A stretch of DNA of 64,000 nucleotides from Gammaproteobacteria bacterium (GTDB lineage Bacteria > Pseudomonadota > Gammaproteobacteria > S012-40): contig WFPC01000044.1 in NCBI GenBank assembly GCA_015487785.1, forward strand, positions 124,001 to 188,000, read 5' to 3'. A program made the position numbers and the translations under genes. Shown piece by piece: positions 1 to 7,651 of the stretch. Positions within the stretch are counted from its first letter, which is position 1; every line of letters begins with the position of its first letter. Below the pieces are notes generated by a model. It worked only from the letters and a program-made list of their open reading frames with translations. It made no database searches and was not told the DNA's origin.

Positions 1-562
1 ACACCTGAATGTCGGCGCCATGGCGCGCGAGCAGACGGCGCAGAAAAGCCAGGTCGCTCTCGTTGAACTGCACCCAGGTGGCACGTATCTGATCAAGCCC
101 GCTAACCTCGGCCCGCAGTCCCAGGCGCTGGGCCAGGCGCGTCACCAGTTCGGCGAGGGAAAGCTCTCGGTAGACCTCACTGCGCCGCGCCATGCGCGCT
201 CCTTGCAGAGCATCTTCGGCCAGCACCAGCAACTCGGGCGGCGCGGCCTCGGGAAACTCCGCTTCCAGGCCGGTGATCACTCCGCGAAACAGTTCCTGCG
301 GCGCGGCGCCGTCACCGCCGTAGAGCACCAAAGTGGAACCGAGACGGAGCTCCGTCTCATCCTCGAAGGCGTAACCGGCACCACCACCGTCGAAACTAGC
401 CACATTGCTCAGACGCAGTTCCAGTGCGCTCAAACCGCCCTCCTGCTCACGCAGGTCGAAGGCCAACACCAGTTCATTGACGCGCTCGGAACTTTGGCCA
501 TCGACCTCCAGCAAGGGCCTGGGATTGATAACCGGTGGTCTTTCCTGTTCCATCACGGCCAT
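1..562 (-). CDS. eCIS spike protein, VgrG/phage gpD-like, N-terminal part (runs off the left edge)
   Basis: About 187 N-terminal residues are readable on the minus strand before the window ends. The frame starts at the ATG at 562, one base after the stop of the preceding small gene. The segment has the layout of the gpD/VgrG hub domain: a beta-rich N-terminus, a 'LFRGVITGLEAEF' stretch, then the motif VQFNESDLAFLRRLLARHGA near residue 165, which is typical of late-control gpD/VgrG proteins. Family members form the baseplate hub and spike that punctures the target membrane. The position after tube and tube-initiator genes matches Afp8/Pvc8 in known eCIS loci. The C-terminal spike and any fused effector lie outside the window. 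An in-frame ATG at 553 is an alternative start. Confidence 0.85.
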   Translation of the reverse strand, partial: MAVMEQERPPVINPRPLLEVDGQSSERVNELVLAFDLREQEGGLSALELRLSNVASFDGGGAGYAFEDETELRLGSTLVLYGGDGAAPQELFRGVITGLEAEFPEAAPPELLVLAEDALQGARMARRSEVYRELSLAELVTRLAQRLGLRAEVSGLDQIRATWVQFNESDLAFLRRLLARHGADIQV

Positions 563-563
563 T

Positions 564-746
564 TCAATCGGTCTCCAACCGGGCCTGGCGACGCTGATGA
601 GTCGCCCACTCGGCTTGCCAGTGACGACGACGCAACAGCCGCTCGTGGCCGTCCTCGGTATCGCCGGGTTGCGGGGCGGAGGCCACTTCGTCCACCGCAG
701 GCCGCTCGGCGATCTCGGCCGTCACCTCTTCGAAGATCACTCCCAT
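564..746 (-). CDS. small eCIS-associated protein of unknown function (60 aa)
   Basis: This 60-residue frame sits between the tube-initiator gene and the spike gene, overlapping the former by 10 nt and ending one base before the latter. A GAGGGAGAGGA ribosome-binding stretch precedes its ATG. The sequence is acidic in the first half (FEEVTAEIAERPAVDE) and strongly basic with several Trp and Arg residues in the second half (RRRHWQAEWATHQRRQ). Known Afp/PVC loci carry a conserved small gene (afp6/pvc6) in this neighbourhood, although there it precedes rather than follows the afp7 homologue. I cannot assign homology from sequence alone. It may be a small baseplate or assembly factor. The tight packing makes it a real gene rather than a chance frame. 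Confidence 0.7.
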   Translation of the reverse strand: MGVIFEEVTAEIAERPAVDEVASAPQPGDTEDGHERLLRRRHWQAEWATHQRRQARLETD

Positions 747-1642
747 TCGTCCTCTCCCTCGAACGTAATCAAATCCTTCAACGCCCCCACCCGGCCCACC
801 TCGGCCCGCGCACCATTGACCGGCGCCAGCATCTTGCCGCCGGGACCGAAGCGCTCCGGCACGCCAGCCCGGGTTTCGTCCGGCGCCAGGAAGACACGGG
901 TTGAAAGTGCACGGCGCGCCCGCTCGACAGGACGTCGCAAACGAGCATCGGCGGAGTTAGGTGGCGTCAACCCCGGCGCTCCGGCAGGGCGGGGAGTATC
1001 GTCCACCAGCACCGTGCGCGCGCCAGGAAAACGCAGATTCTCAACACCATTGCGACGCGCCAGATCACGTGCCGCGGCGGGATCGCCGCCGCGGGTGGCG
1101 GTAGCCGTCAACCCGCGCCCATCTGCACCGGGGTCGGCCTCGGCTTCCACCGCCGGCGGCCGGAAGGCATCGCCGAGACGCCCACCCACCGCAACCCGCT
1201 TGTCCGTTTGCCCACTGAAGAGCTTGTCCTGCCGCGACAAGGTGATACTGACCGCCGAACGCAGGGGAATACCCTCGGGGGCGAAGAAATCAAGTTTCTC
1301 CTTGAAACTCTCCAGCATGCCGCTGAAGACATATTCACCCCACTCGAAATCCACCACCGGTGGCGTCTTGTCTTCCTGTGGTTCCATCAAGCTCGCCACC
1401 CGGAGGCTGTGGATACGCACATCTTCGCCACTGGCCGTGGTATCGAACAACAGCTCCAGGCTGAGCTTGCCCGTGCTTTGGGATACGTATTGCTTGGCGC
1501 TGTCGCCCGAGCCAGTGTTCTTGAGCTGGTTGGACACCGTGTAACTGAGGCTGTCGGGATTGAAATGTACTTCGAACTCACTGTCGGCCCGACCCTGCAC
1601 GCGAAACCTGGCCCGCACCGGAACTTGCTCCACCGGCATCAT
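737..1642 (-). CDS. eCIS tube-initiator / baseplate protein (CIS_tube domain with degenerate LysM), Afp7-like
   Basis: The protein has 301 residues. Its N-terminus contains the hallmark of the CIS tube family: a 'VHFNPDSLSY' motif at residues 25-34, then SLELLFDTT at 61-69 and EDVRIHS at 73-79. These correspond to the conserved FNP / LxMELFFDT / EDVR pattern of Afp7/Pvc7 proteins. Residues about 180-213 (GGDPAAARDLARRNGVENLRF) resemble a worn LysM repeat, which is the usual C-terminal module of this family. The last 90 residues are Arg/Pro-rich. In related particles this protein joins the inner tube to the spike. It overlaps tube-2 by 4 nt (ATGA-type coupling) and is followed by the 60-aa gene and the spike gene. 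Confidence 0.85.
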   Translation of the reverse strand: MMPVEQVPVRARFRVQGRADSEFEVHFNPDSLSYTVSNQLKNTGSGDSAKQYVSQSTGKLSLELLFDTTASGEDVRIHSLRVASLMEPQEDKTPPVVDFEWGEYVFSGMLESFKEKLDFFAPEGIPLRSAVSITLSRQDKLFSGQTDKRVAVGGRLGDAFRPPAVEAEADPGADGRGLTATATRGGDPAAARDLARRNGVENLRFPGARTVLVDDTPRPAGAPGLTPPNSADARLRRPVERARRALSTRVFLAPDETRAGVPERFGPGGKMLAPVNGARAEVGRVGALKDLITFEGEDEWE

Positions 1643-2163
1643 CCTTCCCCTTCCCCGCTTGTCATCAGGTTCTGCCGCACCGGACCGACCCGCGCCAGTC
1701 CCTCGTGGGCCAGATGGAGTTCCTCTATCACCACCTCGCTGTTACTGGCATTGAGATCGGGTGCTTTGAATTTCACCGGCAGGGCATTGACCAGGCTCCA
1801 GCTCATCACCCCTCGCCCAGCACCGTCGAACAGGGTGATGTCCACATCAAGTCGATGGGCATAGGCCTGTCGGCCCACCAGGCTGAACCAGGCCCAGAGA
1901 TCCCCACAACGGGTCAGGCCTCGCTTGAACACCACGGTGGCGAAATTGACCCGCCCGGCACGCTGCACCACGCCCCAGTTGCGCCCTCCCTCCTTGATCA
2001 CCTTGGGTTCCATGCTTGCTTCCAACCCGGAGCATTCGGAGAAAGCCCCCCGGCAGAGCTCCACCACCTCGCCCGCCTTGTCACCCAGCAGGTGCTCGGT
2101 AAAACGAACCTCGAAACGAAAACCGCCCAACGGGGCATCAGCTCCAGGTGCCGGATGTTTCAT
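1639..2163 (-). CDS. eCIS/phage tail tube protein 2 (gp19-like)
   Basis: The protein has 174 residues and a tail-tube fold signature: GGFRFEVRF at the N-terminus, FSECSGLEASMEPKVIKEGG, then VVFKRGLTRCGDLWAWF. These match the 'F..VSGL..E...Y..G' and 'V.LKRG....DLW.W' blocks of the T4 gp19/Hcp-like tube family. It is a paralogue of tube-1 in this operon but differs in the N-terminal 30 residues and carries a longer C-terminal tail. In two-tube eCIS the minor tube protein usually sits at the baseplate-proximal end of the inner tube (Afp5 role). The start overlaps the sheath-2 stop by 4 nt, and the stop overlaps the next gene by 4 nt, so it is inside one translationally coupled block. Confidence 0.85.
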   Translation of the reverse strand: MKHPAPGADAPLGGFRFEVRFTEHLLGDKAGEVVELCRGAFSECSGLEASMEPKVIKEGGRNWGVVQRAGRVNFATVVFKRGLTRCGDLWAWFSLVGRQAYAHRLDVDITLFDGAGRGVMSWSLVNALPVKFKAPDLNASNSEVVIEELHLAHEGLARVGPVRQNLMTSGEGEG

Positions 2164-3668
2164 GCCACCCTCCCCACGCCAGCGCCAGACGGACGCACTT
2201 CCGTCAGCCGCAAGCGCAACTGTAAGTTTTCGATGGCAGCACGTGGACGCACCGTCACCTCGACCACCACGCGGCCGTTGTCGAGATCGCTCTGACTCAT
2301 GGTGGAACGGTCACAGCGAACACTGAAGCCGGGCGCCAGCGCGCCGGCCTGGCGCAGTTCCTCGAGCACGACGCCCATGCGTCGCCTCACCTCGGACCAC
2401 AGCCCCTCACCCGCCGGCTCGAACACCAAGGTTTCACCTATCCGGCGAGCAGCACGCAACACCAAGGCCAGGGTGCGGCCGATCTTGGCCTGGCCATAGT
2501 CGGGATCGGCGCTGGCGGTGACATCGGACAACAGCACCAGATCCCCGAGGTCGTAACCAAACAAACTGAACCTGTCGATCAGGGAAAGCCTTGTCTCGTC
2601 GCTCTCATCCGACATAGGGCTCTCACGCGCCTCCCGTGACAGCCTGGGGAAGAGCGCCCGCGCCGCCCGCAAACGCAGAGCGGCTGCACTGTGGAAGCTG
2701 CCCCGCATCAGCGCATTGCGAGCCAAGACTCCAGCCAGGGCCCCTTCCCCGGGCTCCACCGCAAAAGGCAGATCGGTCCCATGAACCATGTGCAGCCATG
2801 GATAGGCGATCTGGATAAAGGCGCTGGCCACGCTGGCCTCCTGCTCGGCGTAAGGGGTGGCGAACCCGCCTCGGGCAAACAGAGCGGGCAAGGGCTGATA
2901 ACGCTCTCGTCCCTCGGCCAGGGGCAAGGCGGCGAGCAACTGCACATCGCGACGATGGCGGGCGAGCCAGCGCGCGGCCCGACGCACCATTGCCTGCCAG
3001 CGTTTCAAGGCCTCCTCATGGGCCATGGGCGGAGACACACTATGTAACCGCGAGGATGTGGCGCGTTTTGGCTGCCCCTGGGCACAAGGCGAGAAACGAG
3101 CGGCATAAGCATCCACAGGGACAAGTGGCTCCGGCGCCGGTGGCGCGGGATCACAAACCAGCTCGACCAGATCGGGAAATACCACGAAACTCACCATGGG
3201 AAGTTCCCGCAGGTGTTGCAACCCCTGCCGCCGACCGTTTCCCTGCGCAAGCGTGTCCGGAATCAGGCGCTCCAGCAACGCGTCGCGCGCATCGCGGCCA
3301 GCCAACACATCCAACGGCTCCGCCTCGGCCACCACCAGGCACTGCCGCCCACCCTCGGCAAAAAAAGAGCGCACGGCCGCCCCGAGATAACCGCCCCCCT
3401 TGATATCCTGGGCGAAATCACGCTGCCAATCGAAAAGCCGATCGAACTGTTCCCAGCCCGATACCGGTACCGGCACCCCCAGCAGGGGAGCTTCGCCTCG
3501 CGCCGGCCAATACCCCCAACGGCGCAACCAGGCAGCCAGCTCCGGCGCCACCACAGCACTGGCACGGGGCCGTGCCAGGCCAATGAAACAAACCACATCG
3601 CCACGCTCTGTGGTATCGGCCAGCGGTGCCGCCACGGTGGTAAAACTCACTCCCCTGGGCATGCCCAT
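2160..3668 (-). CDS. eCIS/phage tail sheath protein 2 (divergent paralogue)
   Basis: The protein has 502 residues. The C-terminal domain is clearly sheath-like: a long helix-rich stretch followed by FSVRCDRSTMSQSDLDNGRV, the same terminal motif as in sheath-1 (FFVRCDRSTMTQNDLDNGRL). The N-terminus (MGMPRGVSFTTVAAPLADTT) departs from the usual 'PGVYVEE' opening, and the middle of the protein has a long insertion rich in Pro and Arg. Sheath proteins polymerise around the tube and contract to drive it through the target membrane. Two or more sheath paralogues are normal in eCIS, the divergent one often sitting near the baseplate. The ATG follows the tube-1 stop directly (TAGATG) with GGAGG at a good distance. 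An ATG at 3662 is an alternative start. Confidence 0.85.
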   Translation of the reverse strand: MGMPRGVSFTTVAAPLADTTERGDVVCFIGLARPRASAVVAPELAAWLRRWGYWPARGEAPLLGVPVPVSGWEQFDRLFDWQRDFAQDIKGGGYLGAAVRSFFAEGGRQCLVVAEAEPLDVLAGRDARDALLERLIPDTLAQGNGRRQGLQHLRELPMVSFVVFPDLVELVCDPAPPAPEPLVPVDAYAARFSPCAQGQPKRATSSRLHSVSPPMAHEEALKRWQAMVRRAARWLARHRRDVQLLAALPLAEGRERYQPLPALFARGGFATPYAEQEASVASAFIQIAYPWLHMVHGTDLPFAVEPGEGALAGVLARNALMRGSFHSAAALRLRAARALFPRLSREARESPMSDESDETRLSLIDRFSLFGYDLGDLVLLSDVTASADPDYGQAKIGRTLALVLRAARRIGETLVFEPAGEGLWSEVRRRMGVVLEELRQAGALAPGFSVRCDRSTMSQSDLDNGRVVVEVTVRPRAAIENLQLRLRLTEVRPSGAGVGRVA

Positions 3669-4127
3669 CTAGGCCACCTCCAGATCGATCCCCTCGGCCG
3701 ACAACACCAGCTCCTCCATGGCCACATCACCACCCCCCTTGGCCGCCAGGGTGGGGCCGGTATATTTCATCGGCACTACGTTACGCAGCACCCATGATTC
3801 GACGCTGTTGCCAGCCTCGTCGCGCAGGGTAATGGTGACAGTGCGCTGGGCTGCCGGCCCCTCACGCTGGGTTTGCTTGAGCCAATCCCACAGATCCTTC
3901 GAATTGACGATACCGCGCTTGAGCGTCACGTCGCTGACCTTGTGGATTCCCGCCACCTTGCGCATGTGATTCTCCTTGTCATTACCGTTGCGGTATTCGG
4001 ACATGGTGATTTCCATGCCCAGTCCGCTGACATCGGAGAAACCACCCAAGGGCGTTTCCGGGCCGTTGGGGCCATTGAGATTGACAAGAAAATTGAAGGC
4101 CCCATAGGGCGTGGTACGTTCAGCCAT
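3669..4127 (-). CDS. eCIS/phage tail tube protein 1 (gp19-like)
   Basis: The protein has 152 residues from the chosen ATG at 4127. An upstream in-frame ATG at 4142 exists, but a GGAG stretch lies 9 nt before 4127, and family members start with a short MAERTDPY-type N-terminus, as here (MAERTTPYGAFNF). Conserved blocks are GGFSDVSGLGMEITMSEYRN and VSDVTLKRGIVNSKDLWDWL, typical of the gp19/Hcp-like tube family. It forms the rigid inner tube through which cargo is delivered. It lies between the two sheath genes, giving the order sheath-tube-sheath-tube. The C-terminus ends in EELVLSAEGIDLEVA, another family feature. Confidence 0.9.
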   Translation of the reverse strand: MAERTTPYGAFNFLVNLNGPNGPETPLGGFSDVSGLGMEITMSEYRNGNDKENHMRKVAGIHKVSDVTLKRGIVNSKDLWDWLKQTQREGPAAQRTVTITLRDEAGNSVESWVLRNVVPMKYTGPTLAAKGGGDVAMEELVLSAEGIDLEVA

Positions 4128-4148
4128 GGTCTTGATCTCCATTCATTT

Positions 4149-5864
4149 TCAATCGCGGGCGTCGGCTGTCTTTTGGCCGATGCGAAAAATCACGAACTCG
4201 GCCGGCTTGAGCACGGCGACACCTATCAGACAGACGAGACGACCATTGTCGAGGTCGTTCTGGGTCATGGTGGAGCGATCACAGCGCACGAAAAAGGCTT
4301 CTTCCGGAGACCCACCCAGTAGATTTCCCGATCGCCACTCGTTGTAGAGAAAACTTGAAACCGCCTCTCTGATATTGGCCCATAACAGAGAACCGTTGTT
4401 TTCGAACACGGCCCATTGCGTGGAACGATCGATGGAATGTTCCAGATAGAGGAAATAACGCCGCGGGCCGATGTATTTCCATTCCGGGTCGGAACTGGTG
4501 GTTCGTGCTCCCCACAACCGATAGCCACGACCAGGGAAAAAACGCAGACAATTGACCCCGCGAGGATTCAGCAATTCCTGCTCGGCCATGGTGACATTGC
4601 GTTCCAGGCCGATGGCACCTCGCACCACTTCGTTGGCGGGCGATTTGGCCACCGAGCGATTGATGTCGTTGCGGGCAAAAATACCGCAGACGAAACCCGA
4701 GGGTGGCAACAACAGCTCGCGCTCCCCGGCCCTGGCCAGGGGGTTGGCCACCACGACCCACGGGTAATAGAGCGCGGCATAGCTGGAGTCTATGAAGCTC
4801 TTGTCTTGCAGCGCTTCCTTCTGACCGCCTCCCTTACGAGTATCGAGCACGGCAAAGCGATAGGATCGCCGGGTCTCGACATGTTTCAACAAGGCCTCCT
4901 GGATACCCCTGCGAGCCGCATAATCGGAATAACCAGGCGCGGCCACGATGGCGATCTCGTCGTTGCCGGCCAATACGGACAGAGCCGCCTCATAGTCGCT
5001 GGCCGCCGGTTCCTTGCCATCGCGGCCACCGGTGATACGCAAGGTCTTGCCATGGGCGGCCGCAAGCAGGGCATAAAGTGTTTCGGGCGCCTCGATATCC
5101 CCCGTTATGGCATAGGGCTGTTCCAGGCGGTCGATGGCGCGGTCGGGTGTCTCGGCCAATAGCGCCTGAATGGCGCGGGGATGATCTGGTGCCAGGCCGA
5201 GATTTTCATAGAAGAACTCGTTGCCGGCGTCGTCACGAAACAGCACATTGACGCTGACCAGTTCCCTTTTCGTCGCACTCAGCCCGGCGACATCCACGCT
5301 CTCGTCCTCCTGCTGGCGCGGCAGCTCGAACCAACCCTCGCTCTCCTTGATATACAAGGTCTGCACTATACTATCGTCCTCACCTTCCTTGCTGACCACT
5401 AGTAAGGCACCCACTGGGGCCCGATCGAGCAACACCGCGTTGTCCAGAGGGAGTTCCGTGTGTATCAGGCTGAGCATGACCTGGCCATTGCCCGCGCTAC
5501 CGGGAGTACGCGCTGTGAAACTGACCGTCTTGTCGTTCGCGCCCTTCAGGCTGACGCTGCCCCTGTCGTCTTCGCCCTTGGCCATCACCCGGGAGACGAA
5601 AAGCCGGGCACCGCCATTGTCGAAATAGTTTTTTACCGCATGCGCAAGATAGTTGACCTTGCTACTGTCGCCAAATTTCAGCGCTTCAAAACCACCGAAT
5701 ATCCTCTCGAAATCACCAAAACTGGACACGAACACCGCTTCGTCAAGCGGCCCCTTGCGGGTGGGACCCACGAAGGCGGTGGTACTAGTGCTCACCCCCT
5801 CGATCGATTTGGCGCGGAAACTGGTTTCCTCGACATAGACGCCGGGGGCTAGGTATTCAGGCAT
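4149..5864 (-). CDS. eCIS/phage tail sheath protein 1 (main sheath)
   Basis: The protein has 571 residues with a canonical sheath architecture. It opens with YLAPGVYVEETSFRAKSIEG and an STTAFVGPTRKGP block, followed by FGDFERIFGGF and YLAHAVKNYFDNGGARLFVS. The C-terminal domain contains GVNCLRFFPGRGYRLWGART, SSDPEWKYIGPRRYFLYLEH and the terminal FFVRCDRSTMTQNDLDNGR. All are recurrent in phage/eCIS tail sheaths. It forms the contractile outer cylinder. The start has an excellent AGGAGG 9 nt upstream, consistent with a highly expressed structural protein. It lies 89 nt downstream of the 249-aa gene, the only sizeable gap inside the operon. Confidence 0.95.
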   Translation of the reverse strand: MPEYLAPGVYVEETSFRAKSIEGVSTSTTAFVGPTRKGPLDEAVFVSSFGDFERIFGGFEALKFGDSSKVNYLAHAVKNYFDNGGARLFVSRVMAKGEDDRGSVSLKGANDKTVSFTARTPGSAGNGQVMLSLIHTELPLDNAVLLDRAPVGALLVVSKEGEDDSIVQTLYIKESEGWFELPRQQEDESVDVAGLSATKRELVSVNVLFRDDAGNEFFYENLGLAPDHPRAIQALLAETPDRAIDRLEQPYAITGDIEAPETLYALLAAAHGKTLRITGGRDGKEPAASDYEAALSVLAGNDEIAIVAAPGYSDYAARRGIQEALLKHVETRRSYRFAVLDTRKGGGQKEALQDKSFIDSSYAALYYPWVVVANPLARAGERELLLPPSGFVCGIFARNDINRSVAKSPANEVVRGAIGLERNVTMAEQELLNPRGVNCLRFFPGRGYRLWGARTTSSDPEWKYIGPRRYFLYLEHSIDRSTQWAVFENNGSLLWANIREAVSSFLYNEWRSGNLLGGSPEEAFFVRCDRSTMTQNDLDNGRLVCLIGVAVLKPAEFVIFRIGQKTADARD

Positions 5865-5953
5865 GACTGTAACCTCCTCATAGTTGATGCGAATGGCCGA
5901 TCCCGACCCCAGAGCCGCTCGTCACAAGAAGCCGGGCCCTCAGTCCACTCTGG

Positions 5954-6703
5954 CTAGTTCAATTCCAACCTCAGCCACTCACTGCGCCCGGCAACCAGCG
6001 TGAGCGGCTGCGTGTATTTGTTGCCGTTGCCCTCATGGGCGCGCTCCAGCTCATCGGGATCGACGGGCCATGTCTCATCCGTCAACCAGGATGCTTCCAA
6101 CACGAGTTGCAACTCCCGGGTCAATACAGCCCCTTCGGCAGCCGCACCACTGGCAAAGCGGGTGACGGGCACACCCGCGACCACCAATAAAGCCTCCCCC
6201 CGTAAATCCGATATACCACTTCCCCAGACCCTGCCCTCCCCCCGTACCCGGAACAAAACTCCGGCGAGCGGCTTGCCCGAGCGACTGACACTGATCCGCA
6301 CCAGACTCCAACTGCGGCGTGCTGGTGCGCTGGGAGCGGGGTAGAGACGCACCCGCGCCGGCTGAAACAGGGAGTCGCTTTGCAGCCTGTGAGCGGGATC
6401 GGGATCCCGCGGCAGTGCAAGGGTGTAGCGACGTGGCAGGTAATGCCCCAACTCGTCCTGTATCAGCAAGGAAACTCGCAGGTTGCCCACGGGAGGCAAA
6501 GCGGGCGGCATCTCGAATCGCCACCCATGCGACTCCAGCCCGGGGACATATTCAACGATATAGAAACCCCGCCTGTTGCGCGGCAAGGTTCTCTCACCCA
6601 GAAATACCTGCAATCCTCGCCGCACCGGCAAGCCACTCACCAGATCTTCCAGAAGCAAGGACGCGAGCACCCGGCGATCGGACTGGGCGAGCAAGGCTTT
6701 CAT
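5954..6703 (-). CDS. unknown eCIS-associated protein with beta-sandwich-like region (249 aa)
   Basis: I do not recognise a named family with certainty. The 249 residues are rich in Arg, Pro and beta-type segments. The central part (about residues 130-185: WSLVRISVSRSGKPLAGVLF ... GISDLRGEALLVVAGVPV) has the look of a carboxypeptidase-regulatory-like or Ig-like beta-sandwich with 'plug-in' loop. There is no signal peptide. It overlaps the DUF4255 gene by 4 nt and precedes the main sheath, so it belongs to the injection-system operon. Possible roles are decorating the particle or acting with the cap protein; neither can be told from sequence. Beta-sandwich proteins of this size do occur in phage-tail-like loci. 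Confidence 0.65.
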   Translation of the reverse strand: MKALLAQSDRRVLASLLLEDLVSGLPVRRGLQVFLGERTLPRNRRGFYIVEYVPGLESHGWRFEMPPALPPVGNLRVSLLIQDELGHYLPRRYTLALPRDPDPAHRLQSDSLFQPARVRLYPAPSAPARRSWSLVRISVSRSGKPLAGVLFRVRGEGRVWGSGISDLRGEALLVVAGVPVTRFASGAAAEGAVLTRELQLVLEASWLTDETWPVDPDELERAHEGNGNKYTQPLTLVAGRSEWLRLELN

Positions 6704-7269
6704 TTCTCAGGCCCTGCATATTGAAAACGCGTGGCCACCACCGGCACAAACTCTTCCTGCTCCGGTGGGTCGATACGCACCACACGCGCAATGTACGACA
6801 ACGACAGCCGGTAATCGGAGGCCAGGGCGTCCCAGATCCGCATCAAATCCTCATTGGATAGTTCGGCCGGAATGATCTGCACCACGTCGTCGCTGCGCCA
6901 GCCTCCTTCCGCCGTGAGCGACGACTGATCGAGCAAGGGGTAATGATGCAATTGCTGCATCACCCAGGCACATACGGTTTGCTCTGCAGCGGCGCTCTTG
7001 GTCCACAGGCTGAGCATGAAATGCAAGTCTATGGACAGGGGAGTCCGCTCCTCGGCACCTCGACCCGGCAGGGGCTGGCTGCGCACGTGCTCGTTCACCG
7101 TGACCCGGTACAAATAGAGCGACAGGGTCTCGTCGAAGCCCTCTCCATTGAGTTCCCCTGAAGAAACCACACGAAACTGGAACGGAAAGTCTTCTTGCAG
7201 AGGATACGCATTGCGCAAAAACTGGACGATGGAATCACACACCGAATGCACTCCCCTCACACTGGCCAT
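6700..7269 (-). CDS. DUF4255 family protein, probable eCIS tail-terminator cap (Afp16/Pvc16-like)
   Basis: The protein has 189 residues with the DUF4255 pattern: an N-terminal VHSVCDSIVQFLRNAYP helix, LSLYLYRVTVNEHVRSQPLP, PLSIDLHFMLSLWTKSAAAE and a C-terminal DALASDYRLSLSYIARVVRI. In Afp and PVC the homologue (Afp16/Pvc16) terminates tube and sheath growth and sets particle length. Here the gene is near the start of the operon, not at its end as in Afp. GGGGAG lies about 10 nt upstream of the ATG. It follows the 79-aa gene after a 35-nt gap and overlaps the next gene by 4 nt. The family assignment is strong and the cap role is by analogy. Confidence 0.85.
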   Translation of the reverse strand: MASVRGVHSVCDSIVQFLRNAYPLQEDFPFQFRVVSSGELNGEGFDETLSLYLYRVTVNEHVRSQPLPGRGAEERTPLSIDLHFMLSLWTKSAAAEQTVCAWVMQQLHHYPLLDQSSLTAEGGWRSDDVVQIIPAELSNEDLMRIWDALASDYRLSLSYIARVVRIDPPEQEEFVPVVATRFQYAGPEK

Positions 7270-7304
7270 CTATCCAGTCACTCCCCATTCGTCGTTGGCA
7301 GTGA

Positions 7305-7544
7305 TCAGTCCTGCCGCCTGAGACTGTAGAGCTCATCATCACCAAGCGAAGACGCGGCCACCACACCCTTGCGACAGAGATGACGCAGGGCAGCCTCTAC
7401 CAGGTCGAGCTCATAGTGGATACGTTGCCTCATCAACCACCAGCGGGTGATGCCCTCCAAGGAATCGGCCGCACGGGGGTGGACTGCCAGATAGTTTTCG
7501 ATTTCCCTGGCCACAGCTACCACCTCCTCCTCATCGCTGTCCAT
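7305..7544 (-). CDS. small winged-helix-like protein, first gene of the eCIS operon (79 aa)
   Basis: The frame is open further upstream, but the coding-like part begins at the ATG at 7544. It has GGGGAG about 8 nt upstream and starts MDSDEEEVVAVAREIENYLA. The 79 residues look all-helical with a final beta turn. The order helix-helix-'ITRWWLMRQRIHYELDLVEAALRHL'-like long helices, then CRKGVVAASSLGDDELYSL, resembles a winged-helix or PCI-like fold in which the last two strands form the wing. It is highly charged and has no membrane segment. It lies 32 nt downstream of the predicted sigma-54 start point, making it the leader gene of the operon. It might be a regulator or an assembly chaperone. 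No function can be assigned. Confidence 0.65.
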   Translation of the reverse strand: MDSDEEEVVAVAREIENYLAVHPRAADSLEGITRWWLMRQRIHYELDLVEAALRHLCRKGVVAASSLGDDELYSLRRQD

Positions 7545-7586
7545 TGTCTGCACTCCCCACCCTCTCGCTGGAATTGAACACAAGGG

Positions 7587-7602
7587 AGCACAAAAAATGC
7601 CA
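7587..7602 (-). promoter_or_regulatory. predicted sigma-54 (-24/-12) promoter of the eCIS operon
   Basis: Read on the minus strand the 16-mer is TGGCATTTTTTGTGCT. It has GG at the -24 element and GC at the -12 element with the exact 10-nt separation required by sigma-54, and it matches the TGGCA part of the consensus perfectly. The predicted start point is near 7576, giving a leader of about 31 nt before the first gene (ATG at 7544). The adjacent upstream gene encodes a sigma-54 activator. The prediction rests on sequence match and context only. Confidence 0.7.
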
Positions 7603-7651
7603 CCTGGAAGACTTCGACAAATCAGAAGGTTAGACAATGAAGCACGCAACA

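Noticed and set aside
20-1864. Several plus-strand frames over the spike and tube-initiator genes
   Set aside because: The minus strand carries gpD-like and CIS-tube motifs with coupled starts; the plus frames show no family pattern.
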